Part shown: positions 17,129-29,737 of the stretch, piece after piece
Position numbering within the stretch: position 1 is the first letter of the stretch
Layout of the letters: the number at the start of each line of letters is the position of its first letter
Source of the DNA: Burkholderiales bacterium
Lineage (GTDB): Bacteria > Pseudomonadota > Gammaproteobacteria > Burkholderiales > Usitatibacteraceae
Reading direction: 5' to 3'
DNA: 64,000 nt
Assembly (NCBI GenBank): GCA_019634955.1
Contig: JAHCAK010000006.1
Location: forward strand, 1-64,000
Notes under the pieces: generated by a model
Told to the model about the DNA's origin: nothing
Seen by the model: the letters and a program-made list of their open reading frames with translations, nothing else
Databases searched by the model: none
Program-made: the position numbers and the translations under genes

Positions 17129-18295
17129 TCAGCCGAGCGCCTCGCGCACAGCCGCGGCCACTTCCCGCGCGTCGTCGTCCGACACGCAGGCGCCGATGGG
17201 CAGCGTGAGGATGCCGCGCGCGATGCGCTCGGTGTGCGGCAGCCGGGGCGGCTCGCGCGCCTCGTTGTAGAGGGGCATCGCGTGCAGCGGCTCGTAGTGG
17301 ATGGTGGCCCCGAGGTTGCGCGCGCGCAACGCGAGGAGCAGGTCGTCCCGCCCGGTGCGCGCGCCCTCGTCGAGCACGACCACGAACATGTGCCGCGTGT
17401 GGCGCGGGTGGGTGCAGTCGCGCTGGAAGGCGAGCGGGAGCCCGTCCAGCGCCTCGCGGTAGATCGCGGCCACGGCGGCCCGGCGCGCGGCGAACTCGCC
17501 CTGGCGCGCGAGCTGCACCCGGCCGATGGCGGCCTGCAGGTCCGTGTAGTTGGCCTTGTAGCCAAGCCGCGTGAGGTTCGCGTTCAGCACCGACTTCGGG
17601 TGCGTGAAGCGCTTCCACGCGTCGTTGGGCAGCGCGTGCAGGCGCAGCGAGCGGATCTCGTCGGCGGCGCGGCCGTCGGCGAGCGCCACGGCGCCGCCCT
17701 CGCCCGTGGAGAGCACCTTGTTGGCGTAGAAGCTGAAGCAGCAGGCGTTGCCCGAGGTGCCCACGAGGCGCCCGTCGGGGTAGCGCCCCCCGAACGCGTG
17801 GGCTGCGTCCTCCACGATCGCGACGCCCTCGGGCAGCGCCGCGCGCAGGGCGGCGACGTCGATCGGCAGCCCCGCGAAGTGCACCGCCACGACCGCCTTC
17901 GTGCGCGGCGTGAGCGCGGCGGCCACCGTGGCGGGCGAGACCGAGAGCGTCTCCGGGTCGACGTCGCAGAAGACGGGCCGCGCGCCGAGGTAGAGGGCGA
18001 CGTTCGCGCTGCTGCACCAGGTGAGGCTGGGGCAGACGACCTCGTCGCCGGGGCCCACGCCCGCCACGCGCAGCGCGAGGTGCAGGCCCGCCGTGCACGA
18101 GCTCACCGTCACCGCATGCGGCGAGCCGATGGCCTGCGCGAGCTCGCGCTCGAAGGCCATCGTCTCCGGCCCCATGCCCACCCAGCCCGAGCGCAGCACG
18201 CGCGTGACGGCCTCGATCTCGCGGTCGCCGAAATCGGGCTTTCCGAAGGGCAGGTAGTCTCGCAAGGGAGGGGCGTTCGGGGGCGGTTCGCGCAT
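17129..18295 (-). CDS. DegT/DnrJ/EryC1/StrS-family aminotransferase (second copy)
   Basis: 388 residues, a closer match to the ArnB/PseC/perosamine-synthase pattern than the first copy. Marks are GKPDFGDREIEAV, SGWVGMGPETMAFE, the substrate-proximal SSCTAGLHLAL, GDEVVCPSLTW, VEDAAHAFGG and FSFYANKVLSTGEGG with the PLP lysine in ANK. It makes an amino sugar nucleotide from a 4- or 3-keto precursor. It is divergent from the UDP-glucuronate decarboxylase gene at 18416. A 4-keto product of a related UDP-sugar pathway (as in ArnA/ArnB) or of the WbpM-like dehydratase at 54675 could supply it; this is inference. Confidence 0.9.
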   Translation of the reverse strand: MREPPPNAPPLRDYLPFGKPDFGDREIEAVTRVLRSGWVGMGPETMAFERELAQAIGSPHAVTVSSCTAGLHLALRVAGVGPGDEVVCPSLTWCSSANVALYLGARPVFCDVDPETLSVSPATVAAALTPRTKAVVAVHFAGLPIDVAALRAALPEGVAIVEDAAHAFGGRYPDGRLVGTSGNACCFSFYANKVLSTGEGGAVALADGRAADEIRSLRLHALPNDAWKRFTHPKSVLNANLTRLGYKANYTDLQAAIGRVQLARQGEFAARRAAVAAIYREALDGLPLAFQRDCTHPRHTRHMFVVVLDEGARTGRDDLLLALRARNLGATIHYEPLHAMPLYNEAREPPRLPHTERIARGILTLPIGACVSDDDAREVAAAVREALG

Positions 18296-18415
18296 GGTAG
18301 CCCGCGGGCCGGCGCTTGGCCATGCCACGCCCGGGCGGGCGCATGAGGTAAGCTTCTCGCCTTCCGCGGGCCCGGACGAAGGCCCGCGCGGCGCCGACAG
18401 GGAAGGACGGAAGAA

Positions 18416-19384
<969 letters not shown>

Positions 19385-19396
19385 CGCCGCGGCCGC

Positions 19397-20635
19397 ATGC
19401 CCACGCCGCGCGTTCCCGACTCCCCCTACGCGGCCTTCCGCCTCGCGGTGGCGCTCGCGATCATGACGATCGGCGCGAGCGCCATGTACGTGGTGCCCGT
19501 GGTTCTGCCGGCGGTGCAGGCGGAGTTCGGGGTCGCCCGGGCGGACGCCTCCCTACCCTACTCCCTGCTGATGGCGGGCATGGGCGTGGGCGGCGTGCTG
19601 ATGGGTCGGCTCTCCGACCGCTTCGGCGTGCGGGCGGCGCTCGTCGTGGGCTCCCTCGGCATCGGCCTGGGCTACGCCGGCGCGGCCTTCGCGGGCGACA
19701 TCCACGCCTTCAACCTGCTGCACGGCCTCGTGCTCGGCCTGCTCGGCGTCTCGGCCACTTTCTCGCCGCTCCTCGCCGACACCGCCCTCTGGTGGGTGAG
19801 GCGTCGCGGCATCGCCGTGGCGATCTGCGCGAGCGGCAACTACCTCGGCGGCGCCATCTGGCCGCCGGTGCTGCAGCACCTCGTGGACACGGTGGGCTGG
19901 CGGCAGGGCTACCTGGGGATGGGGATCGGGTGCGGCACGGCCCTCCTCGCCCTGTCGCTGCTGATGCACGCGCGCCCGCCGGCTCCCGCGGCGGCGGAAG
20001 CGGCGCCGGGCGCCGCCCCGGGCGGCGAACGGCCGTTCGGGCTCTCGCCGGCGGCGGCGATGGCGCTGCTGATGGTGGCCGGCACGGCCTGCTGCGTGGC
20101 GATGTCGATGCCGCAGGTGCACATCGTCGCCTACTGCGCGGACCTCGGCTACGGCGCCGCGCGCGGGGCGGAGATGCTCTCCGTGATGCTCGGCTTCGGC
20201 ATCGCGAGCCGCCTCGTCTCGGGGTGGATCTGCGACCACATCGGCGGGCTGCGCACGCTGCTCGTCGGCTCCTTCCTGCAGATGGTGGCGCTCCTGCTCT
20301 TCCTGCCGTTCGACGGGCTCGCCCCCCTGTACGCGATCTCCGCGCTGTTCGGCCTGTTCCAGGGCGGGATCGTGCCTTCCTACGCGATCATCGTGCGCGA
20401 GCACTTCCCGGCCCGCGAGGCGGGCGCGCGCACCGGCGCCGTGATCATGTGCACGCTGCTGGGGATGGCGCTCGGGGGCTGGATGTCGGGCATGGCCTTC
20501 GACCTCACGGGCGGCTACCGGGCGGCCTTCGTGAACGGCATCGCCTGGAACGCGGTGAACCTCGCGATCACGGGGATGCTGCTGTGGCGCGTGGCGGGGC
20601 GTGCGGCGTGGCGGCCGCGCGCCGCGGCCCGCTAG
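19397..20635 (+). CDS. MFS transporter
   Basis: 412 residues with about 12 membrane helices in two six-helix halves. The loop 2-3 motif reads GRLSDRFGVRAAL (DRxGxR-type MFS signature), and the second half repeats it as SGWICDHIGGLRTLL. It resembles YbfB/oxalate-formate-type permeases; the substrate cannot be read. It begins 12 bases after the decarboxylase gene and may be co-transcribed with it. Its last 4 bases overlap the convergent PilZ-like gene. Confidence 0.88.
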   Translation: MPTPRVPDSPYAAFRLAVALAIMTIGASAMYVVPVVLPAVQAEFGVARADASLPYSLLMAGMGVGGVLMGRLSDRFGVRAALVVGSLGIGLGYAGAAFAGDIHAFNLLHGLVLGLLGVSATFSPLLADTALWWVRRRGIAVAICASGNYLGGAIWPPVLQHLVDTVGWRQGYLGMGIGCGTALLALSLLMHARPPAPAAAEAAPGAAPGGERPFGLSPAAAMALLMVAGTACCVAMSMPQVHIVAYCADLGYGAARGAEMLSVMLGFGIASRLVSGWICDHIGGLRTLLVGSFLQMVALLLFLPFDGLAPLYAISALFGLFQGGIVPSYAIIVREHFPAREAGARTGAVIMCTLLGMALGGWMSGMAFDLTGGYRAAFVNGIAWNAVNLAITGMLLWRVAGRAAWRPRAAAR

Positions 20636-22233
20636 GTCGCGAGCGAGAGCCCGTCGTCCGGCGCCGCCGGCGGGGCCGCGCCGGGCGCGCGCTCCTCGCA
20701 GACCTCGAAGCCCGCGAGGTGCCAGCCGCGGCCGTGGTAGCGCACGCGGTTCATGCGCAGGACGAACACGCGGTCGTCGAACCGCGCCTCGAGGCTCTCG
20801 TGCTGCAGGAAATCGCTCTCCGCCACGAGCAGGGAATCGACCTGGCCCGAGGCGTCCTCGCTCGGGACGTAGACCGCGTTCACGGCCGCGCCGTGCGCCG
20901 GGCGCCAGAGCCGGATCTTCTTCGGCGCGCGGGAGAGGATCCTGAGCCCCAGCCGCGCCTTGCCGCCGGGGTCGATCGTGCGCCGCATCACCTCGCAGAG
21001 CAGCGGCGGCGACACGTCGTCCTGGTGCAGCGTGACCACGGTGCCCACGCCCACGGGCCTCGCCGGGTCGTCGTCGTACTCGACGCCGAGACCGTCGGCG
21101 CTCTCGTCCAGCACGCGCATGTAGCGGCGCGGGATGTCGAAGAGCGTGTCCAGCCCGGGCAGCTGCTGGCCCGCGGGCTTCGCGGCGCCCTCGGGCCTGC
21201 GCGGCGCGAGCGGGCTCGTGCGCGGCGAGAACGCCTTCGGCAGGATCTCCGCCAGCCCGACCAGCGCCTCCAGCTTCTGCTCGCGGCCGGCGCGCGACTC
21301 GCGCGCGCGCCGGTAGCGGGCGGAGTCCAGGAAGCGCCGCAGGAAGTCGAGGGCGGCCGCGTGCTCCTCGATGCGGAACTCGGTGGCGAGCCCGTAGCCG
21401 GGGAAGATCTCGCCGGCGCGGAAGCCGTCCACCACCGCCTTGATGTGGCGCTCCAGCGCGTCGATGCGCAGGTAGCGCCGGCGCCCCGCCGTGCCCGCGG
21501 GGGCCGGGCGGCCGCGCGGCCGGGCCGCCTCGATCGCGAGCACCGCGCCTGCGTCGTCGCCCGCGAACGCGTAGTCGCCGCTCCACTCCCACAGCCAGCT
21601 GTCGACGATCTCCACCTGCCGCGGGTCGAGGTTGCCGCGGCAGACGGCGTCCAGCAGGAGCGCGCGGACGAAGAGCGCGTCCAGCGTGGGCGTGGCCGCG
21701 TAGTTCTCGCGCGGCACCGCGAAGCGGTCCCCGCCGATGGACGAGCGCTCCACGAGGTCGTTCACGCGGCGGATCTCGGCGGCGCAGGCCGGGTCGTAGC
21801 CCGCGCCGGCGATCTCCGTCCACTTGATCGTGTTGCCCAGCGCGACGAGCGCGAGGGCGGCGAGCTCGCCGCCGGCCTCGGTGAGCAGCGTGTCGTTGGA
21901 GACGTCGCGGTGCAGCGCGTCGGTAGCGGCCCGCGCGAGCGAGTGGAACGAGTCCTTCGCCCACTGCACGAACGCGCGCTCGCCGTCGCTCCAGAGGAGC
22001 GTGGTGGCGAGGATCTCGCGGTAGGACGGGTGCATCGCCGTCTCGAAGCGGTGCATCTGCTCGCGCAGCCGGTGGGCGAACACGAACGGGTCGGTCGCCT
22101 TCGCGTCCTCGCGCACGGCGGCGAGCGCCCGGTTCCAGTCGCGCCGCACGGCGGGGTCGGTGGCGCGCAGCAGCGCGTCGTCGCCCGCCGCGGGGTCGCG
22201 CTCCGGCCACGCCGGCCGCGTCGGCTCGCTCAC
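20632..22233 (-). CDS. Uncharacterised protein with a possible C-terminal PilZ-like domain
   Basis: 533 residues, soluble. The N-terminal two thirds are helical and not recognised. From about residue 365 a segment RRYMRVLDESADGLGVEY resembles the PilZ pattern: an arginine-rich lead followed by D-x-S-x-x-G. A beta-strand run (GTVVTLHQDD, CEVMRRTI, RLGLRIL) follows, so a cyclic-di-GMP-responsive role is possible but unproven. The GTG start overlaps the stop of the upstream TPR-like gene (GTGA at 22230-22233), marking a two-gene operon. Confidence 0.6.
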   Translation of the reverse strand: MSEPTRPAWPERDPAAGDDALLRATDPAVRRDWNRALAAVREDAKATDPFVFAHRLREQMHRFETAMHPSYREILATTLLWSDGERAFVQWAKDSFHSLARAATDALHRDVSNDTLLTEAGGELAALALVALGNTIKWTEIAGAGYDPACAAEIRRVNDLVERSSIGGDRFAVPRENYAATPTLDALFVRALLLDAVCRGNLDPRQVEIVDSWLWEWSGDYAFAGDDAGAVLAIEAARPRGRPAPAGTAGRRRYLRIDALERHIKAVVDGFRAGEIFPGYGLATEFRIEEHAAALDFLRRFLDSARYRRARESRAGREQKLEALVGLAEILPKAFSPRTSPLAPRRPEGAAKPAGQQLPGLDTLFDIPRRYMRVLDESADGLGVEYDDDPARPVGVGTVVTLHQDDVSPPLLCEVMRRTIDPGGKARLGLRILSRAPKKIRLWRPAHGAAVNAVYVPSEDASGQVDSLLVAESDFLQHESLEARFDDRVFVLRMNRVRYHGRGWHLAGFEVCEERAPGAAPPAAPDDGLSLAT

Positions 22234-22949
22234 GATTCACCCGCCTTCGCCGAGATGGGCGCGGAGACGTCGCGGCCGCCGCGCATCTTGGCGTGGAACT
22301 CGGCCGCGAGCACGTCGCCCGTGAGGTCGAACGGCGCCTGGATCCAGTTCTGCACCTGCGGCCAGGCGCCGTAGTGCTCGTCGCCCGTGGCCTCGTGCGG
22401 GTGGGCCAGGCGGAAGGCGGGGTCCTCCGGGTCGAGGCGGAACCCCAGGCGCAGGACCTCCGGCCACCGGCCCGAGTTCGGGAAGTGCTCGTGGAAGCGC
22501 TTGGCCAGCGGCGTGAAGGCCCGGGCCCTGCGCTTGAGGTAGAGGATCTCGAGGTGGGCGAGCCAGGGGGTCTCGTCCTTCGCGTTCACGTCGGTGGCGC
22601 ACTCGAGCAGCTCGCAGGCGCGGTCGATGTCGTCGTCCTCGAAGTAGAGCCGCGCGGCCTTGATGACCGCGGCGGAATCGCGCAGCTCCTCGTCGGTGTG
22701 CGGCGCGCCGGGGAAGCGCACGGCGAGGTAGCGGTCGCGGATGCGCTTGCGCACCTGCAGGTCGGGCTCGGCCTTCGGGCGGTGCGTCGTGTTGAGCCAC
22801 GCGTCGGGCGCCGGGCGCGGCGTCGTGCGCGCGGCGCGCGGGCGCTCCGCCGGCTTCGGCGCGGGATCCGGCCTCGCGTCGCTCGCCATCGCGTCGCGGA
22901 ACCGGCTGAGGAGGTGCGTGAGCGTCATGGGCGTGGGCCTCGACTCCAT
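22230..22949 (-). CDS. Uncharacterised helical (TPR/FimV-tail-like) protein
   Basis: 239 residues from ATG 22947-22949 (AAGG 7 bases upstream); ATG 22926-22928 in the same frame is an equally plausible start with GAGG 9 bases upstream. A proline/alanine-rich N-terminal linker is followed by helices with AARLYFEDDDIDRACELLE and DETPWLAHLEILYLKRR, which recall the TPR-like C-terminal repeats of FimV-type proteins. There is no signal peptide. It is coupled to the PilZ-like gene and divergent from the CoA-transferase. The function is unknown; the pair may link second-messenger sensing to surface behaviour, which is conjecture. Confidence 0.6.
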   Translation of the reverse strand: MESRPTPMTLTHLLSRFRDAMASDARPDPAPKPAERPRAARTTPRPAPDAWLNTTHRPKAEPDLQVRKRIRDRYLAVRFPGAPHTDEELRDSAAVIKAARLYFEDDDIDRACELLECATDVNAKDETPWLAHLEILYLKRRARAFTPLAKRFHEHFPNSGRWPEVLRLGFRLDPEDPAFRLAHPHEATGDEHYGAWPQVQNWIQAPFDLTGDVLAAEFHAKMRGGRDVSAPISAKAGES

Positions 22950-22992
22950 CGTACGACCTTGGGGCCGGGGCGCAAGGCAATCTGGCACGGTT

Positions 22993-22998
22993 TATGAT
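22993..22998 (+). promoter_or_regulatory. Candidate -10 for the CoA-transferase gene
   Basis: TATGAT (five of six consensus bases) lies 21 bases before the ATG at 23020. No acceptable -35 is seen at 16-18 bp. Confidence 0.4.
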
Positions 22999-23019
22999 GC
23001 GGGTCAAACCGAGGCGGAC

Positions 23020-24228
23020 ATGGACGCGACCCGAAACCCGACCCCCGGCCCGCTCGCCGACCTCAAGGTGGTGGAGATGGGCACCCTCATCGCCGGCCCG
23101 TTCTGCGCGCGGCTCCTCGCGGAGTTCGGCGCCGAGGTGGTGAAGATCGAGACGCCCGGCGAGGGCGACCCGCTGCGCAAGTGGCGCCAGCTGCACGAGG
23201 GCAACTCGCTCTGGTGGTACGCGCAGGCGCGGAACAAGAAGTCCGTCGCCGTGAACCTGAAGGCGCCCGAGGGCCAGCAGGTGGTGCGCGAGCTCGTCGC
23301 CGGCGCCGACATCGTGGTGGAGAACTTCCGCCCCGGCACGATGGAGAAGTGGGGGCTGGGCTACGACGCGCTCGCGGCGGCGAACCCGGGCCTGGTGATG
23401 GTGCGGCTGTCGGGCTACGGCCAGAGCGGGCCCTACCGCGACCGGCCAGGCTTCGGCGCCATCGGAGAGTCGATGGGCGGCATGCGCTACATCACGGGCT
23501 ACCCGGACCGCGCGCCGGTGCGCGTGGGCATCTCCATCGGGGACTCGCTCGCGGCGATGTTCGGCGTGATCGGCGCGCTCACCGCCATCCACCACCGCGC
23601 CGCCTCCGGCCGCGGGCAGGTGGTGGACGTGGCGCTCTACGAGGCGGTGTTCGCGATGATGGAGTCGATGCTGCCGGAGTACGGCATGGGCGGCACCGTG
23701 CGCGAGCGCACCGGCTCGGCGCTGCCGGGGATCGTGCCGTCCAACACCTACCTGTGCGGCGACGGGAAGTACGTGGTGATCGGCGCGAACGCCGACTCCA
23801 TCTTCCGGCGGATGATGAACGCCATCGGCCGCGCGGATCTCGCGGGCGACCCCGCGCTCGCCGACAACGCGGGCCGCGTGAAGCGCACGCAGGAGCTCGA
23901 TCGCGCGATCGGCGAGTGGACGGCCACGGTCACGCTCGACGAGGCGCTGGCGGTGCTGGAGAAGGCGGAAGTGCCCTCGGGCCGCATCTACTCGATCGCC
24001 GACATCGCCTCCGACCTCCACTACCGCGCGCGCGGCATGATCGAGCGCCACAAGCTGGGCGAGAGGGAGCTGCTCCTGCCCGGCATCGTGCCGAAGCTCT
24101 CCGGGACCCCCGGCGCCACGCGCTGGATCGGCCCGAGGCTGGGCGAGCACACCGACGAGGTCCTCGGCTCCCTCGGCTACGACGCCGCGCGCATCGCGGC
24201 GCTTCGCGCCTCCGGCGTCGTCTCCTGA
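23020..24228 (+). CDS. CaiB/BaiF-family CoA-transferase (type III)
   Basis: 402 residues. LADLKVVEMGTLIAGPFCAR, GAEVVKIETPGEGDP and KSVAVNLKAPEGQ are the N-terminal hallmarks of family III CoA-transferases, which move CoA between carboxylic acids; the interlaced-dimer C-terminal part includes RVKRTQELDRAIGEW and PSGRIYSIADIASD. The ATG at 23020 follows GAGG by 5 bases. The stop abuts the stop of the convergent ppc gene. An HMG-CoA-lyase-like gene lies beyond ppc, so a pathway for a branched or dicarboxylic acyl-CoA is possible; the acid is not known. Confidence 0.9.
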   Translation: MDATRNPTPGPLADLKVVEMGTLIAGPFCARLLAEFGAEVVKIETPGEGDPLRKWRQLHEGNSLWWYAQARNKKSVAVNLKAPEGQQVVRELVAGADIVVENFRPGTMEKWGLGYDALAAANPGLVMVRLSGYGQSGPYRDRPGFGAIGESMGGMRYITGYPDRAPVRVGISIGDSLAAMFGVIGALTAIHHRAASGRGQVVDVALYEAVFAMMESMLPEYGMGGTVRERTGSALPGIVPSNTYLCGDGKYVVIGANADSIFRRMMNAIGRADLAGDPALADNAGRVKRTQELDRAIGEWTATVTLDEALAVLEKAEVPSGRIYSIADIASDLHYRARGMIERHKLGERELLLPGIVPKLSGTPGATRWIGPRLGEHTDEVLGSLGYDAARIAALRASGVVS

Positions 24229-26979
<2,751 letters not shown>

Positions 26980-26982
26980 GGC

Positions 26983-26994
26983 GCGAAGCTTCGC
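26983..26994. promoter_or_regulatory. 12-bp palindrome between ppc and the lyase gene
   Basis: GCGAAGCTTCGC is a perfect palindrome starting 4 bases upstream of the ppc ATG. It could be an operator for either divergent gene or chance; no regulator is adjacent. Confidence 0.25.
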
Positions 26995-27006
26995 CGAATC
27001 AGGGGG

Positions 27007-27012
27007 TAAAAT
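27007..27012 (+). promoter_or_regulatory. Candidate -10 for the HMG-CoA-lyase-like gene
   Basis: TAAAAT (five of six consensus bases) lies 24 bases before the ATG at 27037, placing transcription start about 18 bases before it. No clear -35. Confidence 0.4.
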
Positions 27013-27036
27013 CCACCCTTCCGCGAATTCCCGCCC

Positions 27037-27981
27037 ATGCGCCTTTACATCAACGACGTCGCCGTCCGGGACGGCTTCCAGATGGAGAAGACCTTCGTGC
27101 CCACGGCGACGAAGGTCTCCCTCGTCGACCAGCTCTCGCGGACGGGGCTCGCGAGGATCGAGGTGACCTCGTTCGTGAGCCCGAAGGCGGTGCCGGCGCT
27201 CGCCGACGCGAACGAGGTGCTCGCGGCCATCGAGCGGGCTCCCGGCGTGACCTACGTGGCCCTGGTGCCCAACCCGCGCGGGGTGGAGAACGCCGCCGCC
27301 GCGCCGCGCAGGCCCGACGAGCTGAACGGCGTGATGTCCGCCTCCGAGACGCACAACCGCGCCAACATCAACCGCACGCACGCGCAGTCGCTCGCCGAGG
27401 TCCCGGCGATGGTGCGCGCGGCGCACGAGGCGGGCATGAAGCTCACGATGAGCCTGTCGACCACCTTCGGCTGCCCCTTCGAGGGCCGCGTGGACGAAGG
27501 CGCGGTCCTGCGCTTCGTCGAGGCGTTCCTCGAAGCCGGCGTGGACGGGATCTCGCTCGCCGACACGACCGGCATGGCCAACCCGCGGCAGGTGCGCGAG
27601 CTGGTCGCGCGCGTGCTCGCGCGCTTCCCGGCGAGGGACGACGCGTTCTACACCCTGCACTTCCACAACACGCGCGGCATGGGGCTCGCGAACGTGCTCG
27701 CGGGCATCGAGGCGGGCGTGCGCTCCTTCGACGGCTCCATCGGCGGGCTGGGCGGCTGCCCGTTCGCGCCGGGGGCCACGGGCAACATCTGCACCGAGGA
27801 CATGGTGAACATGCTCGAGGACATGGGCTACGAGACGGGGGTCGACCTCGCGAAGCTCCTCGCCTGCGCGCGCCGCGTCCCCGCTATCGTCGGCCACGAC
27901 ACCCCGGGGCAGGTGGCGAAGGCCGGCCCGAGCCTCGCGTTGCACCCCATTCCCGCATCCCTCAAGGAGCCGACCCGATGA
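27037..27981 (+). CDS. Hydroxymethylglutaryl-CoA lyase family protein
   Basis: 314 residues with the DRE-TIM/HMGL-like barrel. VAVRDGFQMEKTFVP holds the Arg-Asp pair of the active site, TSFVSPKAVPALADA is typical of HMG-CoA lyases, HFHNTRGMGLAN gives the metal-binding HxH, and GGLGGCPFAPGATGN contains the catalytic loop cysteine. It likely cleaves HMG-CoA, or a similar 3-hydroxy-3-methyl acyl-CoA, to acetyl-CoA and a keto acid. The CaiB-type gene 3 kb upstream could activate its substrate. Its stop overlaps the start of the next gene by 4 bases. Confidence 0.88.
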   Translation: MRLYINDVAVRDGFQMEKTFVPTATKVSLVDQLSRTGLARIEVTSFVSPKAVPALADANEVLAAIERAPGVTYVALVPNPRGVENAAAAPRRPDELNGVMSASETHNRANINRTHAQSLAEVPAMVRAAHEAGMKLTMSLSTTFGCPFEGRVDEGAVLRFVEAFLEAGVDGISLADTTGMANPRQVRELVARVLARFPARDDAFYTLHFHNTRGMGLANVLAGIEAGVRSFDGSIGGLGGCPFAPGATGNICTEDMVNMLEDMGYETGVDLAKLLACARRVPAIVGHDTPGQVAKAGPSLALHPIPASLKEPTR

Positions 27982-28682
27982 AACGACCGCTCGCCGCCGC
28001 GCTCTGTGCGCTCGCCCTTCCCGCCGCCGCGGGCGACCTGCCCTCCCTCGGCTCGCTGGGCCAGGACCAGTTCCGCCGGCTCTCCGAGGACCTCGGCGCG
28101 GCCTTCTCGTACAAGGGCGTCACGCCCGCGACCCCCCTGGGACTCGTGGGCTTCGACGTGGGCCTCGAGGTCTCCGCGACGGACATCCGCAACTCGGACC
28201 TCTTCCGGCTCGCCGGCGGCGGCGCGCCGGACTACATCGCCGTGCCCAAGCTGCACGTCTACAAGGGCCTGCCGTTCGGCGTCGACCTCGGCGCCTTCGT
28301 GGGCGCCGCCTCCGACGTGAGCGCGACCGTGTACGGGGCGGACGCGCGCTGGGCGCTCCTCGCCGACGGCCTGGCCACGCCCGCGGTGGCGCTTCGCGTC
28401 TCGGGCACGCGCACGGCCGACATCGGCGCGCTGCGCGTCGCGACCCTCGCGGCCGACGTGATGGTCTCCAAGAAGCTCACGATCGCCACCCCGTACGCCG
28501 GCGCGGGCGTCGTGCGCACGATCTCGGAGGTGAAGGGCGCGGGCCTCGCCGAGGAGGATTTCCGGAAGACGCGCGTCTTCGCCGGCCTCAACGTGAACTT
28601 CGCCGTGATCAACCTGGCGATCGAGGCCGAGAAGCTCGGCGACAACACGACGCTGTCGGCCAAGGCCGGCTGGCGGTTCTGA
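27978..28682 (+). CDS. Outer-membrane beta-barrel-like protein of unknown function
   Basis: 234 residues. A signal peptide (MKRPLAAALCALALPAAAG) is cleaved near AAA-GD. The rest alternates short amphipathic strands and turns and ends in G-W-R-F, a terminal aromatic residue as in outer-membrane barrel proteins. There is no enzymatic motif. The ATG overlaps the lyase stop (ATGA), so it is translated with a cytoplasmic acyl-CoA enzyme, an unexpected pairing. The ABC importer operon follows 26 bases later, so a role in uptake is possible (inference). Confidence 0.7.
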   Translation: MKRPLAAALCALALPAAAGDLPSLGSLGQDQFRRLSEDLGAAFSYKGVTPATPLGLVGFDVGLEVSATDIRNSDLFRLAGGGAPDYIAVPKLHVYKGLPFGVDLGAFVGAASDVSATVYGADARWALLADGLATPAVALRVSGTRTADIGALRVATLAADVMVSKKLTIATPYAGAGVVRTISEVKGAGLAEEDFRKTRVFAGLNVNFAVINLAIEAEKLGDNTTLSAKAGWRF

Positions 28683-28708
28683 AGCAACCACACAGGAGGA
28701 GGTGTTCG

Positions 28709-29737
28709 ATGTTCCGCATGATGAGGACGCTCGCGGCGCTGGCCGTGGGGACGATGGTGGCGCTCACGGCGGGCGCCCAGGCGCCCGAGAAGAGGAAGAT
28801 CACCATCGCGGTGGGCGGCAAGAACCTGTTCTACTACCTGCCGCTGTCGGTCGCCGAGCGCAAGGGCTACTTCAAGGACGAGGGGCTCGACGTCGAGATC
28901 CCCGACTTCGCCGGCGGCGCCAAGGCGCTGCAGGCGCTGGTGGGAGGCTCGGCCGACATGGTCTCCGGCGCCTACGAGCACACCATCAACATGGCCGCGA
29001 AGAAGCAGCCCATCAAGGCGGTGGTGCTGCAGGCGAAGTTCAGCTCGATCGTGCTGCTCCTGCCCAAGGACAAGGCGGCGAAGTACAAGGGCCCGGCGGA
29101 CCTCAAGGGCCTCAAGGTGGGCGTGACGGCCCCGGGCTCGTCCACGAACATGTTCGTGAACAACATCCTCGCCAAGGGCGGCCTCAAGCCCACCGACATC
29201 TCGGTGGTCGGCGTGGGCGCGGGGTCGGGGGCGGTCGCGGCGATGGAGAAGGGCGAGATCGACGCGCTCTCCAACCTCGACCCCGTCATCACGCAGCTCG
29301 AGTCCACGGGCAAGTTCGTGCCGGTGGCCGACAGCCGCACCGAGAAGGGGATGCAGGAGATCTACGGCGGCGACTACCACGCGAGCGTGATCTACATCAC
29401 CGACGAGTACATCAGGAAGCACCCGAACACGGTGCAGGCGGTGGTGAACGCGATGGTGCGCGCCAACCGCTGGATCGTGAAGGCCACGCCGCAGGAGATC
29501 GTCGACCTCATGCCGGACGCCTACAAGGGCGGCAACCCCTCGCTCTACAAGCAGGGCCTGCTGAAGAACATGATCGGCTACTCCGAGGACGGCCAGATGT
29601 CGATGAAGGCCGCGCAGAACGTCTACAAGGTGCTCAGGCAGTTCGAGCCCTCCGTCATCAAGGCGGGCGACTCGATCAGGCTCGACCAGACCTTCGACAA
29701 CTCCTTCGCGAAGAAGGCCGCCGCGAAGTACAAGTGA
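28709..29737 (+). CDS. ABC transporter substrate-binding protein (NMT1/SsuA/TauA type)
   Basis: 342 residues. A signal peptide ends near AGA-QA (about residue 25). The mature part starts KRKITIAVGGKNLFYYLPLS and contains a YFKDEGLDVEIPDF segment followed by KALQALVGGSADMVSG, the usual pattern of periplasmic binding proteins for nitrate, sulfonate, taurine or pyrimidine-like ligands. A strong AGGAGGAGGT precedes the ATG by 6 bases. It is the first gene of a binding protein-ATPase-permease set; the ligand cannot be deduced. Confidence 0.93.
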   Translation: MFRMMRTLAALAVGTMVALTAGAQAPEKRKITIAVGGKNLFYYLPLSVAERKGYFKDEGLDVEIPDFAGGAKALQALVGGSADMVSGAYEHTINMAAKKQPIKAVVLQAKFSSIVLLLPKDKAAKYKGPADLKGLKVGVTAPGSSTNMFVNNILAKGGLKPTDISVVGVGAGSGAVAAMEKGEIDALSNLDPVITQLESTGKFVPVADSRTEKGMQEIYGGDYHASVIYITDEYIRKHPNTVQAVVNAMVRANRWIVKATPQEIVDLMPDAYKGGNPSLYKQGLLKNMIGYSEDGQMSMKAAQNVYKVLRQFEPSVIKAGDSIRLDQTFDNSFAKKAAAKYK

